From contig NZ_REFU01000001.1 in NCBI RefSeq assembly GCF_003688915.1, positions 1,860,001 to 1,924,000 of the forward strand: a stretch of 64,000 nt of DNA. Direction: 5' to 3'. This document shows positions 44,247 to 52,062 of this stretch, piece after piece. The translations under genes and the position numbers were made by a program. This DNA comes from Rhodococcus sp. SBT000017. GTDB taxonomy: Bacteria > Actinomycetota > Actinomycetes > Mycobacteriales > Mycobacteriaceae. The notes under the pieces were generated by a model. The model saw only the letters and a list, made by a program, of their open reading frames with translations. It ran no database searches and was not told where the DNA came from. Every line of letters begins with the position of its first letter. The first letter of the stretch is position 1.

Positions 44247-46424
44247 TCAGGCGTCGAGTGGTCGAACTTCGACGAGGGTGTCGGAGAACGTCGGGGCGTT
44301 GCCGAGGTCTGCGAACACGGTCGGGTTCAGCGAGGCCGGCGTGGACAGCGACAGCATGTTCTTGCGCCACGCGCCCATCGCACAGACCGTGACGCCCTCC
44401 ATGACCGTCCTGTCCGGCTTGGCAACGACGGTGAACTCTCCACGATCGTTGAAGACCCGCACCACATCTCCCGAGGCGATTCCCCGACGCTCGGCGTCGA
44501 CGGGATTGATCAGCAACGTCGGCTCCTTCTGCACCTTGCGATGCATGTCGAGATTTCCGAAGCTCGAATTCAGGTAGGCGTGCGACTTGGGCGTCAGCAG
44601 GTTGAGCGGATACTTCTGCGCCAGTTCGGGGTTGGTACGCAGCGATTCTCGGGGTGCAATGTAGTGCGGCAGCGGATCCACCGGTTGACCCGGTTGGTGA
44701 TCGTTCGAGCCTTGCCGGAACAGGGGCAGAACGAAGTTGCCGCCCGCCGCTGCCGAGGACAGGAACTCGGTCTTGCCGGAGGGGGTCCGAAAATTGCCCT
44801 CGGCGTGCGGTGCGTACTCGTCGGGGCCGGGCAGATTGAGCCGCTGCCACCCGAGCCGCTTGAGGGACTCGATCGAGATGCCCTCCATGGCCGGGACATT
44901 CCAATCGTAGGCGAGGCCGATCAGTTCCTCGTCGGTTCGGGAGAACACCGGTTCGGTGAACCCCATGGCCTTGGCCAATCGCCGAAACAGCTCGGTGTTG
45001 GGGACGGCTTCACCCATCGGCTCGATCGAACGGTTGTTGTAGGTGACGAACAGGTGGCCCCACGAGAAATTGATGTCGTCCTGCTCGAGCTGAGTGGTGG
45101 CAGGCAGGATGATGTCTGCGTAATCGGCTGTGTCGGTGATGAAATGGTCACTGACGACCGTGAACAGATCCTCGCGGCTGAGCCCGTCGATCATCCGCTT
45201 CTGATCGGGGCACACCACCACCGGATTCGAGTTGTAGACCATCAGGCCTTTGAGGGGCGTGTCCAGATTCAGCCCACCGGTCAGCGCTTCCCCGAGTTGG
45301 TACAGATTGATCACGCGCGTGCCGGGAGTCTGCAGGTCCGTCTGCAGAAATTCTGGCCAGTTCACCGGAAACGCCCACAGCGGCAGCTGCAGGATCCCGC
45401 CGCCCGGCTTACGCCACGCACCCACCAACGACGGAAGACACGAAATGGCCCGAACGCTCTGTCCGCCACCGGCACTGCGCTCGATCGCGACGCCGATACG
45501 AATCACGGTCGGCTGACTCTGCGCGTATTCCCTTGCCAGCGTGTAGATGTCTTCGACGGGAATGCCCGTCTCCTCCGATGCCCACTGCGGGGTGTATTGC
45601 TGCACGCGCTCGGCCAACTCGTCGAAGCCGATGGTGTGACGTTCGATGTAATCCGCGTCCGTCAACCCTTCGTCGATGATGACGTGCATCATCGCCAGCG
45701 CGAGTGCGCCGTCGGTGCCGGGGCGAATGGGGATGTACCAACTCGCAGCCTTCGCGGTTCTGGTCTTGACCGGATCGATCACGACGACCTTGGCACCGCG
45801 CTTCTTCGCCTCGGCCACATACGGCCACAGGTGCAGATTGGTGCTCATGATGTTCGACGCCCAGATCAGGATGAACTTGGAATGGACGAAGCTCTCGGGG
45901 TCGACGCCCGCCGTGTCGCCGACCGTCATCGCGTAGGCAGTGCACGAGCCGGCGTCGCAGTAGGTGCGCTCGGCGACCGTTGCGCCGAGTCGGTTGAAGA
46001 ATGCATCCCCGACGTTGAGCCCCTGCGTGATTCCCTGGGTGCCGAGGTAGTTGCACGGCATGATCGCTTCCGGGCCGAATTCCTCGGCGATGGCGGTGAA
46101 CTTCTCCGCGATGGTGGCAACGGCCTCGTCCCACGAGATTCGCTCGAAGCGGCCGGAGCCCTTCGGTCCGGATCGTTTGAGCGGGTAGAGAACTCGATCG
46201 GGGCTGTAAACCTTGTCCAGGTAGTTGTCCACCTTCACGCACAGTCCACCGTTGGTGTACGGGTTGGTCTTGCTGCCGCTGACGCTGGTCGCCACACCGT
46301 CCGCGACCGTGACCACCATCGAGCAGGAATCCGGACAGTCCTGGCCGCAGGCTCCGAGAACCGTGAGCTCCGTGGGGCGGTCGGTGGGAGCGTCGTCTGG
46401 GCGCGTGTCTTCCTGAACGGTCAT
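44247..46424 (-). CDS. molybdopterin-dependent oxidoreductase, substrate unknown
   Basis: The 725-residue DMSO-reductase-superfamily protein binds an N-terminal 4Fe-4S cluster through CGQDCPDSC (Cys26, 30, 34) and GGLCVK, then has YSPDRVLYPLKRSGPKGSGRFERISWDEA, GAKVVVIDPVKTRTA and a C-terminal molybdopterin-dinucleotide domain (VRVFNDRGEFTVVAKPDRT). There is no Tat signal, so it is cytosolic. No obvious selenocysteine or formate-dehydrogenase Cys is present at the metal-ligand position; ERTYCDAGSCTAY is in that region. It is the first gene of the oxidoreductase-ferredoxin-reductase operon. The reaction is unknown: reduction, oxidation or hydration are all seen in this superfamily. Confidence 0.87.
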   Translation of the reverse strand: MTVQEDTRPDDAPTDRPTELTVLGACGQDCPDSCSMVVTVADGVATSVSGSKTNPYTNGGLCVKVDNYLDKVYSPDRVLYPLKRSGPKGSGRFERISWDEAVATIAEKFTAIAEEFGPEAIMPCNYLGTQGITQGLNVGDAFFNRLGATVAERTYCDAGSCTAYAMTVGDTAGVDPESFVHSKFILIWASNIMSTNLHLWPYVAEAKKRGAKVVVIDPVKTRTAKAASWYIPIRPGTDGALALAMMHVIIDEGLTDADYIERHTIGFDELAERVQQYTPQWASEETGIPVEDIYTLAREYAQSQPTVIRIGVAIERSAGGGQSVRAISCLPSLVGAWRKPGGGILQLPLWAFPVNWPEFLQTDLQTPGTRVINLYQLGEALTGGLNLDTPLKGLMVYNSNPVVVCPDQKRMIDGLSREDLFTVVSDHFITDTADYADIILPATTQLEQDDINFSWGHLFVTYNNRSIEPMGEAVPNTELFRRLAKAMGFTEPVFSRTDEELIGLAYDWNVPAMEGISIESLKRLGWQRLNLPGPDEYAPHAEGNFRTPSGKTEFLSSAAAGGNFVLPLFRQGSNDHQPGQPVDPLPHYIAPRESLRTNPELAQKYPLNLLTPKSHAYLNSSFGNLDMHRKVQKEPTLLINPVDAERRGIASGDVVRVFNDRGEFTVVAKPDRTVMEGVTVCAMGAWRKNMLSLSTPASLNPTVFADLGNAPTFSDTLVEVRPLDA

Positions 46425-46548
46425 GGGTGCTCCTCGGCATGGATATCACTGGTGTGTGCTATCCGAAGCCTGCACCTCGCGAACGCTCCGAACAGGACGC
46501 GGAGCGCCGTCTACTTTGCGCTCTGCGCCCGCGCGAGGGGTGCTCGCA

Positions 46549-47145
46549 TCAACCCGACTCGGCCTCCGGGCGGGGCTTGGTGTCCGCCCATCGAGTCAGA
46601 GCGATGACGAACCCGTCGACGAGACGCTCGAAGCTTCGATCGATGTCTGCACTCATGGCAAACGCTCCTGCCGTTTCGTAGGAGACGAATCCGTGCAGGG
46701 TGGATCGGAACGCCCGGATCGCATCGATCGCATCGTCGCCTTCGAGGCGGTACGCGGTCAGTACGTCGGCGATGACACCGATGGCGGCCATCGATACCGA
46801 CTCGTCCTCGCTGTCGCCCGGGGCGGGCATCAGATTCGACGCCTCGTACCGGGCCGGATGCTCGAGCGCCCAGGCGCGGTAGGCCCGCGACATGGCGGAA
46901 ATGCTCTCTGCTCCCGAACGACCTACTGCCGCTCGCGCGAGCACTTCGCCGAGTTCGCGCTTGGCGTTGACGGCGATGTCGCGGTGCAGGCCTGCCATCG
47001 AGTCGATGTGTTTGTACAAGGAGGGCTGCCGCACGCCGAGTCGGTCCGCCAGTGCTGCCAAGGTGAGCTTGCCGAGACCGACGTGATCGGCCATCACCGC
47101 CGCTTCCTCTGCCACGCGTGTACGCGTCAGACCTGCCCTAGGCAC
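46549..47145 (-). CDS. TetR-family regulator (TetR_C WHG-type)
   Basis: The 198-residue repressor has a helix-turn-helix LTLAALADRLGVRQPSLYKHIDSMAGLHRDIAV and a C-terminal domain with RAFRSTLHGFVSYETAGAFAMSADIDRSFERLVDGF, typical of the WHG-containing TetR group. It starts with GTG and is divergent from the alpha/beta hydrolase gene. The shared gap has two similar palindromes (47231-47247 and 47296-47312) that are strong operator candidates. Confidence 0.88.
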   Translation of the reverse strand: MPRAGLTRTRVAEEAAVMADHVGLGKLTLAALADRLGVRQPSLYKHIDSMAGLHRDIAVNAKRELGEVLARAAVGRSGAESISAMSRAYRAWALEHPARYEASNLMPAPGDSEDESVSMAAIGVIADVLTAYRLEGDDAIDAIRAFRSTLHGFVSYETAGAFAMSADIDRSFERLVDGFVIALTRWADTKPRPEAESG

Positions 47146-47230
47146 GGGACACCGACCACGCGCAGGTGCTGATGCAGAAATCGAACGTCGAGCAGTAGTT
47201 TCTCACCGGGCTATGGCTACTCCAGTTTTT

Positions 47231-47247
47231 GGCTAGCGTCAATAGCC
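47231..47247. promoter_or_regulatory. TetR operator candidate 1, GGCTAGCGTCAATAGCC
   Basis: This imperfect 17-base palindrome shares its right half and spacer with the site at 47296. It is nearer the TetR gene start. Confidence 0.6.
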
Positions 47248-47271
47248 TGCCGTTCATCGGCCCTCGTCAGC

Positions 47272-47294
47272 AACCGGATTCCCTGAATCCGGTT
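47272..47294. other. hairpin AACCGGATT-CCCTG-AATCCGGTT
   Basis: Nine-base perfect arms with a 5-base loop lie between the two operator candidates in the TetR/hydrolase gap, immediately abutting the second palindrome. It could be an operator for another regulator or a structure in the hydrolase leader RNA. Confidence 0.4.
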
Positions 47295-47295
47295 T

Positions 47296-47312
47296 GGCTA
47301 TTGTCAATAGCT
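47296..47312. promoter_or_regulatory. TetR operator candidate 2, GGCTATTGTCAATAGCT
   Basis: GCTATTG and CAATAGC are perfect inverted arms around a single T. The site lies 25 bases before the hydrolase ATG, where repressor binding would block transcription. Confidence 0.65.
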
Positions 47313-47336
47313 AATTGGCATGTAATAGTAGCTTTT

Positions 47337-48170
47337 ATGACTTCCTCAACACCGCATCCCACCCCGTCGACCCAGTACATTTCCCGCCCGGAGGGACGTA
47401 TCGCCTACGACCTTCAGGGCGACGGACCCCTTCTCGTCCTCGTTCCCGGTATGGGCGACCTGCGCTCCTCCTACCGCTTCCTGACGCCCGCCCTCGTCGC
47501 AGCCGGGTACTCGGTGGCAACCACCGATCTACGTGGCCACGGCGACAGCGACACCACGTTCATCGCATACGGCGATGCCGAGACTGCGGGCGATGTGCAC
47601 GCGCTGATCACCCACCTCGGCGGATCGGCGGTCATCGTCGGGAACTCGCTGGCCGCGGGAGCAGCGGTGATCGTGGCCGCTGATCATCCCCACCAGGTCG
47701 ACGGGTTGGTGCTGGTCGGACCGTACGTACGTAACCCACCCTCGAATGTGTTCACGCGGGCCATGTTTCACACGATGATGGCCCCGCTGTGGGTTGCCGT
47801 GATGTGGAAGTCCTACATGCCCACCCTCTACGCGGGACGCAAGCCCGACGACTTCGACGACTACCGCACCGCCGTCGTGACCAGCCTGAAACGCAAGCCG
47901 TACGGCAAGGCGTTCTCGGAAACGACACGTCAGACCGATCACGCGGTTGCCGAGGCCCGACTCGGTGAGGTTGCCGCGCCCGTCGTGGTGATCATGGGAG
48001 AACTCGACCCGGACTTCAAGGATCCCGCGGCCGAGGCCCACTGGATCGCCGACACGCTCCATGGCGAGGCCGTCATGGTCGCCGAAGCCGGCCACTACCC
48101 GCAGGCGCAGCAACCCGATGTGACCGCCCACGCCGTGCTCGAATTTCTCACCGCCGTACACAGCGCCTGA
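47337..48170 (+). CDS. alpha/beta hydrolase
   Basis: The 277-residue alpha/beta hydrolase has oxyanion segment LLVLVPGMGDLRSSYRF, DLRGHGDSD, the nucleophile elbow VGNSLAAGAAV (Ser in GNSLA), an acid-bearing GELDPDFKDP and the catalytic His in AEAGHYPQAQQPD. It hydrolyses an ester, epoxide or C-C bond; the substrate is unknown. It is divergent from the TetR regulator gene and is followed 92 bases later by the SRPBCC-protein gene. The ATG at 47337 lies just after the second operator palindrome. Confidence 0.87.
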   Translation: MTSSTPHPTPSTQYISRPEGRIAYDLQGDGPLLVLVPGMGDLRSSYRFLTPALVAAGYSVATTDLRGHGDSDTTFIAYGDAETAGDVHALITHLGGSAVIVGNSLAAGAAVIVAADHPHQVDGLVLVGPYVRNPPSNVFTRAMFHTMMAPLWVAVMWKSYMPTLYAGRKPDDFDDYRTAVVTSLKRKPYGKAFSETTRQTDHAVAEARLGEVAAPVVVIMGELDPDFKDPAAEAHWIADTLHGEAVMVAEAGHYPQAQQPDVTAHAVLEFLTAVHSA

Positions 48171-48261
48171 CTCCCACCCGAACCTTCACGAACGGACACA
48201 TCATGGGCATCGTGCTCACTTCTCCATCGACATTGCCGCCACCCCCGAGCAAGTCTGGGAC

Positions 48262-48633
48262 GTGCTCTCCGACTTCGATTCCTACGGCCAGTGGAGCAAC
48301 TTCTCCCGCGTGAGCGGAACAGCGACGAAGGGCACCCGGCTCTCCATTCGCATGCCTGGCATGTCCTTTCGGCCGTTCGTGACCGCGGCCGTTCCGAATC
48401 AAGAGCTCGAGTGGTCGGCGACGATCGCCTCCGAACGCTTCTTCGTCGGTCGACACACCTTCACCCTGATCCCGAACGAGGACGGAACCACCCGACTGAA
48501 CAACGTCGAAACCTTCTCCGGTGTCTCCGTACGGCCGTTCCGGCGACTGTTCACAAGCAAAGAGGACGACGGCTACGCCTCGTTCAATCGAGCACTGAAG
48601 CAGCGGGTCGAGACGCGACCGGCCTCGGCATGA
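48262..48633 (+). CDS. SRPBCC-family protein, 5' end disrupted by an apparent frameshift
   Basis: From the GTG at 48262 the protein reads LSDFDSYGQWSNFSRVSG... AVPNQELEWSATIASERFFVGRHTFTLIP... TRLNNVETFSGVSVRPF, a START/polyketide-cyclase-type lipid-binding fold. The same phase continues upstream as HFSIDIAATPEQVWDV, the expected first strand, but has no start codon. The natural ATG at 48203 is one base out of phase, so one base seems to be missing just after it. Either a 124-residue truncated protein is made or the frameshift is a sequence error. It converges on the response-regulator gene, ends 10 bases apart. It probably binds a hydrophobic ligand related to the hydrolase. Confidence 0.65.
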   Translation: MLSDFDSYGQWSNFSRVSGTATKGTRLSIRMPGMSFRPFVTAAVPNQELEWSATIASERFFVGRHTFTLIPNEDGTTRLNNVETFSGVSVRPFRRLFTSKEDDGYASFNRALKQRVETRPASA

Positions 48634-48643
48634 GTCCGTCGTT

Positions 48644-49324
48644 CTAGATGAGCCCCTGCTTGCTCGCCGCGTACACGGCCTCGGCTCGTCTGGACACCGC
48701 GAGCTTGCGCATGATGTTGCTGACGTGGAACTTGACGGTCGTCGCCGAAATGAACAGTCTCGTTCCGATCATGTTGTTGGACAATCCCGTTGCCAGTAGC
48801 CGTAGCACTTCGAGCTCGCGCTCGGTGAGGCGCTCGATGCTGCTCGGTGTGCCGTTGAGAGAACGGACAACAGCCGAGGCGCTCCGCGAGTCGAAGGCGC
48901 TCTCGCCTCGCGAGACCGCGCGGATCGCGCGTACCAACTCGGTGGTGTCGACGTCCTTGACCACGTACCCGCGCGCTCCCGCATGCACGGCCTCCACCAC
49001 GAGTCGGTCGTCGAGGAAGGTCGTGAGCACCAGCAGACCGATTCCGTTGTGCGCCTTCGCCAACTGCGCACACAGCGCAAGCCCCTCGTAGTCCGAGCTG
49101 GCCGAGAGCTTGAGGTCCATCAGCACGATGTCGGGCTCCACCCGCGCGACGACGGCCAATCCCTCCTCCCGAGTGGACGCCTCCCCCACGATGGTCAGGT
49201 CGGACTCGCGTTCGAGTACCGAACGTAGCCCGTCGCGAAGAATTGCGTGATCGTCGACGAGCACGATGCGCACCGTCGGTGCCACCACCTGCCCTGTCCC
49301 CGTGCGAACAGTTGGAACGCTCAC
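48644..49324 (-). CDS. NarL/LuxR-type response regulator (MnoR-like)
   Basis: The 226-residue regulator has a receiver domain (VLVDDHAILRDGLRSVLE, phospho-acceptor Asp in IVLMDLKLS, LVLTTF, VKDVDTTEL) and a LuxR helix-turn-helix (LTERELEVLRLLATGLSNNMIGTRLFISATTVKFHVSNIMRKL). Its start overlaps the histidine-kinase stop by 4 bases. In Mycolicibacterium smegmatis the MnoSR pair next to the methanol dehydrogenase genes controls methanol and 1,3-propanediol use. Same order and partners here suggest the same role, acting at CTACCCGATCGGGTAG sites. Confidence 0.86.
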   Translation of the reverse strand: MSVPTVRTGTGQVVAPTVRIVLVDDHAILRDGLRSVLERESDLTIVGEASTREEGLAVVARVEPDIVLMDLKLSASSDYEGLALCAQLAKAHNGIGLLVLTTFLDDRLVVEAVHAGARGYVVKDVDTTELVRAIRAVSRGESAFDSRSASAVVRSLNGTPSSIERLTERELEVLRLLATGLSNNMIGTRLFISATTVKFHVSNIMRKLAVSRRAEAVYAASKQGLI

Positions 49325-50694
49325 TGTGTTTCGCCCTTCTCGGAATGTTCCTGGAGTGGAATGCGCACCGCTACACGCACTCCCCCGGTTCGGGCTCGGC
49401 GGATCTCTAACGCCCCGCCGTGTTCGCGACTGCGGGCCGCCATGTTCGCCAATCCACGGTGCCTGCCGTCGACATCGGTGGATTCGGCCATGTGCAGCAT
49501 CATGCGCAGGTGGGCCGGATCGCCGTCACCGTCGTCGGCGATCGACAGCTGCACCTGATCGGGCGTATAGGTCAATCGCAGAATTGCCCGCGACGCGTGC
49601 GCGTGCACCGCTGTGTTGAACAGCGCTTCGCCGGCGATGCGGAGCAATGCGTGCTCGCATTCACTGCTCAACTCGATGGGAGTTCCCTCCACGCGCAACG
49701 ACACCTGCAGCTCGTCGGGCATGTGGACCACCGAGAGCTGTTCGAGCATTTCGGGAAGCGACGTTCGGTCGGCGTCCTGCGGGTGATTGAGCGCGTAGAT
49801 CGCCGACCGTAGCTGTTCCACAGCTCGACGCGTCAGATCCTTGGCCAGATCCAACCTGTCGCTGCGCTCCTCGGCCGAGATTTCGCTCCGACACACTTCG
49901 ATCTGCATCCCCGCGGACAGCACGGCCTGGGTCACGCTGTCGTGCAGTTCGCGGGCGATGCGATGGCGTTCGTCGTCGAGCACCTGGTGTCGATGCGCGG
50001 CACCCAGTTGCCGCTGCGTCAGCAACAGTTCGGCATTGCGGGCGGCGAGATCGGCTGCTGTTCGATTCGCCTCGGCATATGCACTCTCGGTGCGTTCGAG
50101 CAACTGTCTCCGGCTCTGGAACAGAGCCGAATTCTGCAGCGCCACAGCCGTTTGACTCGCCAGAATGCTCAACACGGCCGCGTCGGTGGCGTCGAGCACC
50201 CGTTGATCGCCGGTCCACGCCGCGAACGCGCCGACGACGCCACCGTCGAACGCGATCGGCACGAATGCGTGATGGGCCGAGATGACCGGGTTCTGCCCGT
50301 CACCGCAGGTGGACGTCCGAATCGACTCGAGGCAGTCGATGACGTCTTCCGGCAGCGGTGGACCCTCGACGTTGTCGACCAGAAACGGCGTCGCGTCCGG
50401 TCCGAGCACCAGCCGCCGGGGACCGGCATCCGGGAGGGCACCGTCGGCGAGCGCGAACACGACCCACTGCGCGCTCAAATGGGCACGAGCTGCTTCCGCG
50501 ACCGCGCACACCAGCGTCTCGGGGCCGTCGACCGTCCGCACCAGCGCCCGTGAAATCAGTTCCAGCGCATAGACGACGCGTTCGAGCCGTTCGGCCGCAC
50601 CGCGATACTGGGGATAGAAAGTGTTCTTGCCCGAGCGCAGTCCCGTCAACAGCGACAGGTCGGGTCCGGACGTCACATCGGGTCCCGACGTCAC
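49321..50694 (-). CDS. GAF-domain sensor histidine kinase (MnoS-like)
   Basis: The 457-residue kinase has a GAF sensor (residues ~40-190), a coiled helix, a HisKA_3 dimerisation domain with the phospho-His in ERHRIARELHDSVTQAVLSAGM, and a C-terminal HATPase domain (ALLRIAGEALFNTAVHAHASRAILRL... SIADDGDGD... HRGLANMAARSREHGGALEI). No membrane segment is seen, so it senses a cytosolic signal. GTG at 50694 overlaps the alcohol dehydrogenase stop by 4 bases; a second GTG at 50676 is possible. The N terminus repeats VTSGPD twice. Confidence 0.88.
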   Translation of the reverse strand: MTSGPDVTSGPDLSLLTGLRSGKNTFYPQYRGAAERLERVVYALELISRALVRTVDGPETLVCAVAEAARAHLSAQWVVFALADGALPDAGPRRLVLGPDATPFLVDNVEGPPLPEDVIDCLESIRTSTCGDGQNPVISAHHAFVPIAFDGGVVGAFAAWTGDQRVLDATDAAVLSILASQTAVALQNSALFQSRRQLLERTESAYAEANRTAADLAARNAELLLTQRQLGAAHRHQVLDDERHRIARELHDSVTQAVLSAGMQIEVCRSEISAEERSDRLDLAKDLTRRAVEQLRSAIYALNHPQDADRTSLPEMLEQLSVVHMPDELQVSLRVEGTPIELSSECEHALLRIAGEALFNTAVHAHASRAILRLTYTPDQVQLSIADDGDGDPAHLRMMLHMAESTDVDGRHRGLANMAARSREHGGALEIRRARTGGVRVAVRIPLQEHSEKGETQ

Positions 50695-51914
50695 AGTGCA
50701 CTCCGGAACAGTTCGACCATTTCGCGGTGCGTCGCCGAGCGAGGATTGGTGGACATGCAGGCATCGTGTAAAGCGTTGGTAGCCAACACGTCGAGGTCGG
50801 ACTCGCTGACGCCGATCTCGGCCAGGCCCGCAGGAACTCCCACTTGCCGAGCGAGTCGGTCGACCCTGTCGGCAACGGCCATAGCCGCCTCCTCCGGCCC
50901 GGCACGCCCCTCGTCGAGCCCGAGACTGGTCGCTATCGCCACGTACGGCAAGGGATCCTCGGCTGCGTTGAAGCGAATGACGTGGGGCAGCAGCACCCCG
51001 TTGATCACGCCGTGTGGCAGGTCGAGCAGTCCGCCCACCTGGTGGCTCATCGCGTGCGTTGCACCGAGTATCGCGTTGGTGAAGGCCAGCCCCGCTTCGA
51101 GACTGGCCTGGGCCATCGATCCGCGCGCAACCATGTCGGCGGGTTCGTCGATGGTCCGCGCCAATTGCGACATCACCATGGTGATTGCTCGCAGCGCATG
51201 GTGGTCGGTGAGCTGGTTGTGTCCGAGCGAGACGAAAGCCTCGATTCCGTGCGTCAGGGCATCCAATCCCGTTGCTGCATTGAGCCATTCAGGCATAGTC
51301 GTGAGCAACGTCGGATCGATCACGGTGATGTCGGGAACCAGAGCCCGGCCGAGAATCGTGATCTTCGTCGAGCGCGCCGTGTCGGTGACGATGCAGAACT
51401 GGGAGACGTCGGCACCGGTGCCGGAGGTCGTCGGCACCATGACCAGGGGAGGAATCGGACGCGTGGCCTGGTCGACGCCCTCGTAGTCGAGGATTCTGCC
51501 GCCGTTGCCGGCCAGGATCGCAATGCCTTTGGCTGCATCCATCACCGATCCCCCGCCGATGGCCACCAGCACATCGCAGCCTGACGCGGTGTAGACCGCA
51601 TATCCGGCTTCGATCTCGACGTCCTTTGGGTTGGGCGTCAATTCGCTCCACACCTGGGGAAACAGGCCCTGTGCGGTGAGCAGATCGATCAACTGACCCG
51701 CCCAACCGCTGTCGATCAGACCGGCATCGGTGACCACCAGCGGACGCACTCCGCCCAACCGAAGCGTCGCGTGCGCCACTTCACCCAGCGAATCCTGACC
51801 GAACACGATCTCCGGGGCATGGAACTTGAGAACGCGGGGTGTCTCCGGGCGGCCGCGTCGGTCGTCGAGGTCGTGCAGCGCCTTGCCTACGTTCGCAGCA
51901 GCGGCCTGGTCCAC
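50691..51914 (-). CDS. iron-containing alcohol dehydrogenase
   Basis: The 407-residue group III alcohol dehydrogenase has the NAD-binding VAIGGGSVMDAAKGIA, the VMVPTTSGTGADVSQFCIV region, and iron-binding His/Asp in GLDALTHGIEAFVS, THAMSHQVGGLLDLPHGVINGVLLPHV. Its position, at the head of an operon with the kinase and regulator and next to the mno operon, matches the 1,3-propanediol-dehydrogenase-type gene of M. smegmatis. It may be mycofactocin-linked or NAD-linked; sequence alone does not decide. A 20-base palindrome lies 109 bases upstream. Confidence 0.88.
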   Translation of the reverse strand: MDQAAAANVGKALHDLDDRRGRPETPRVLKFHAPEIVFGQDSLGEVAHATLRLGGVRPLVVTDAGLIDSGWAGQLIDLLTAQGLFPQVWSELTPNPKDVEIEAGYAVYTASGCDVLVAIGGGSVMDAAKGIAILAGNGGRILDYEGVDQATRPIPPLVMVPTTSGTGADVSQFCIVTDTARSTKITILGRALVPDITVIDPTLLTTMPEWLNAATGLDALTHGIEAFVSLGHNQLTDHHALRAITMVMSQLARTIDEPADMVARGSMAQASLEAGLAFTNAILGATHAMSHQVGGLLDLPHGVINGVLLPHVIRFNAAEDPLPYVAIATSLGLDEGRAGPEEAAMAVADRVDRLARQVGVPAGLAEIGVSESDLDVLATNALHDACMSTNPRSATHREMVELFRSAL

Positions 51915-52022
51915 GGTTCACACCCTCGCTGTCCATCGGCCCGAGACATCCGGGCATGTGATTCAGGTTACAACCCTACGAGGGGGGTACGTCGAATCCC
52001 ACCAGCACCGGGCCAGGTTCCG

Positions 52023-52042
52023 ACCTACCCGATCGGGTAGGT
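52023..52042. promoter_or_regulatory. 20-bp perfect palindrome ACCTACCCGATCGGGTAGGT
   Basis: The dyad lies between the VWA gene end and the alcohol dehydrogenase start. Its 16-base core CTACCCGATCGGGTAG recurs at 56093-56108 upstream of mno. Both sites flank operons encoding the alcohol module and its two-component system, so it is the best candidate for the response regulator's binding site. Confidence 0.7.
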
Positions 52043-52062
52043 GGTGGGCGCTCACGGTCAGG

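Noticed and set aside
44541..46607. 688-codon open frame on the plus strand
   Set aside because: Antisense to the molybdopterin oxidoreductase gene; no domain pattern.
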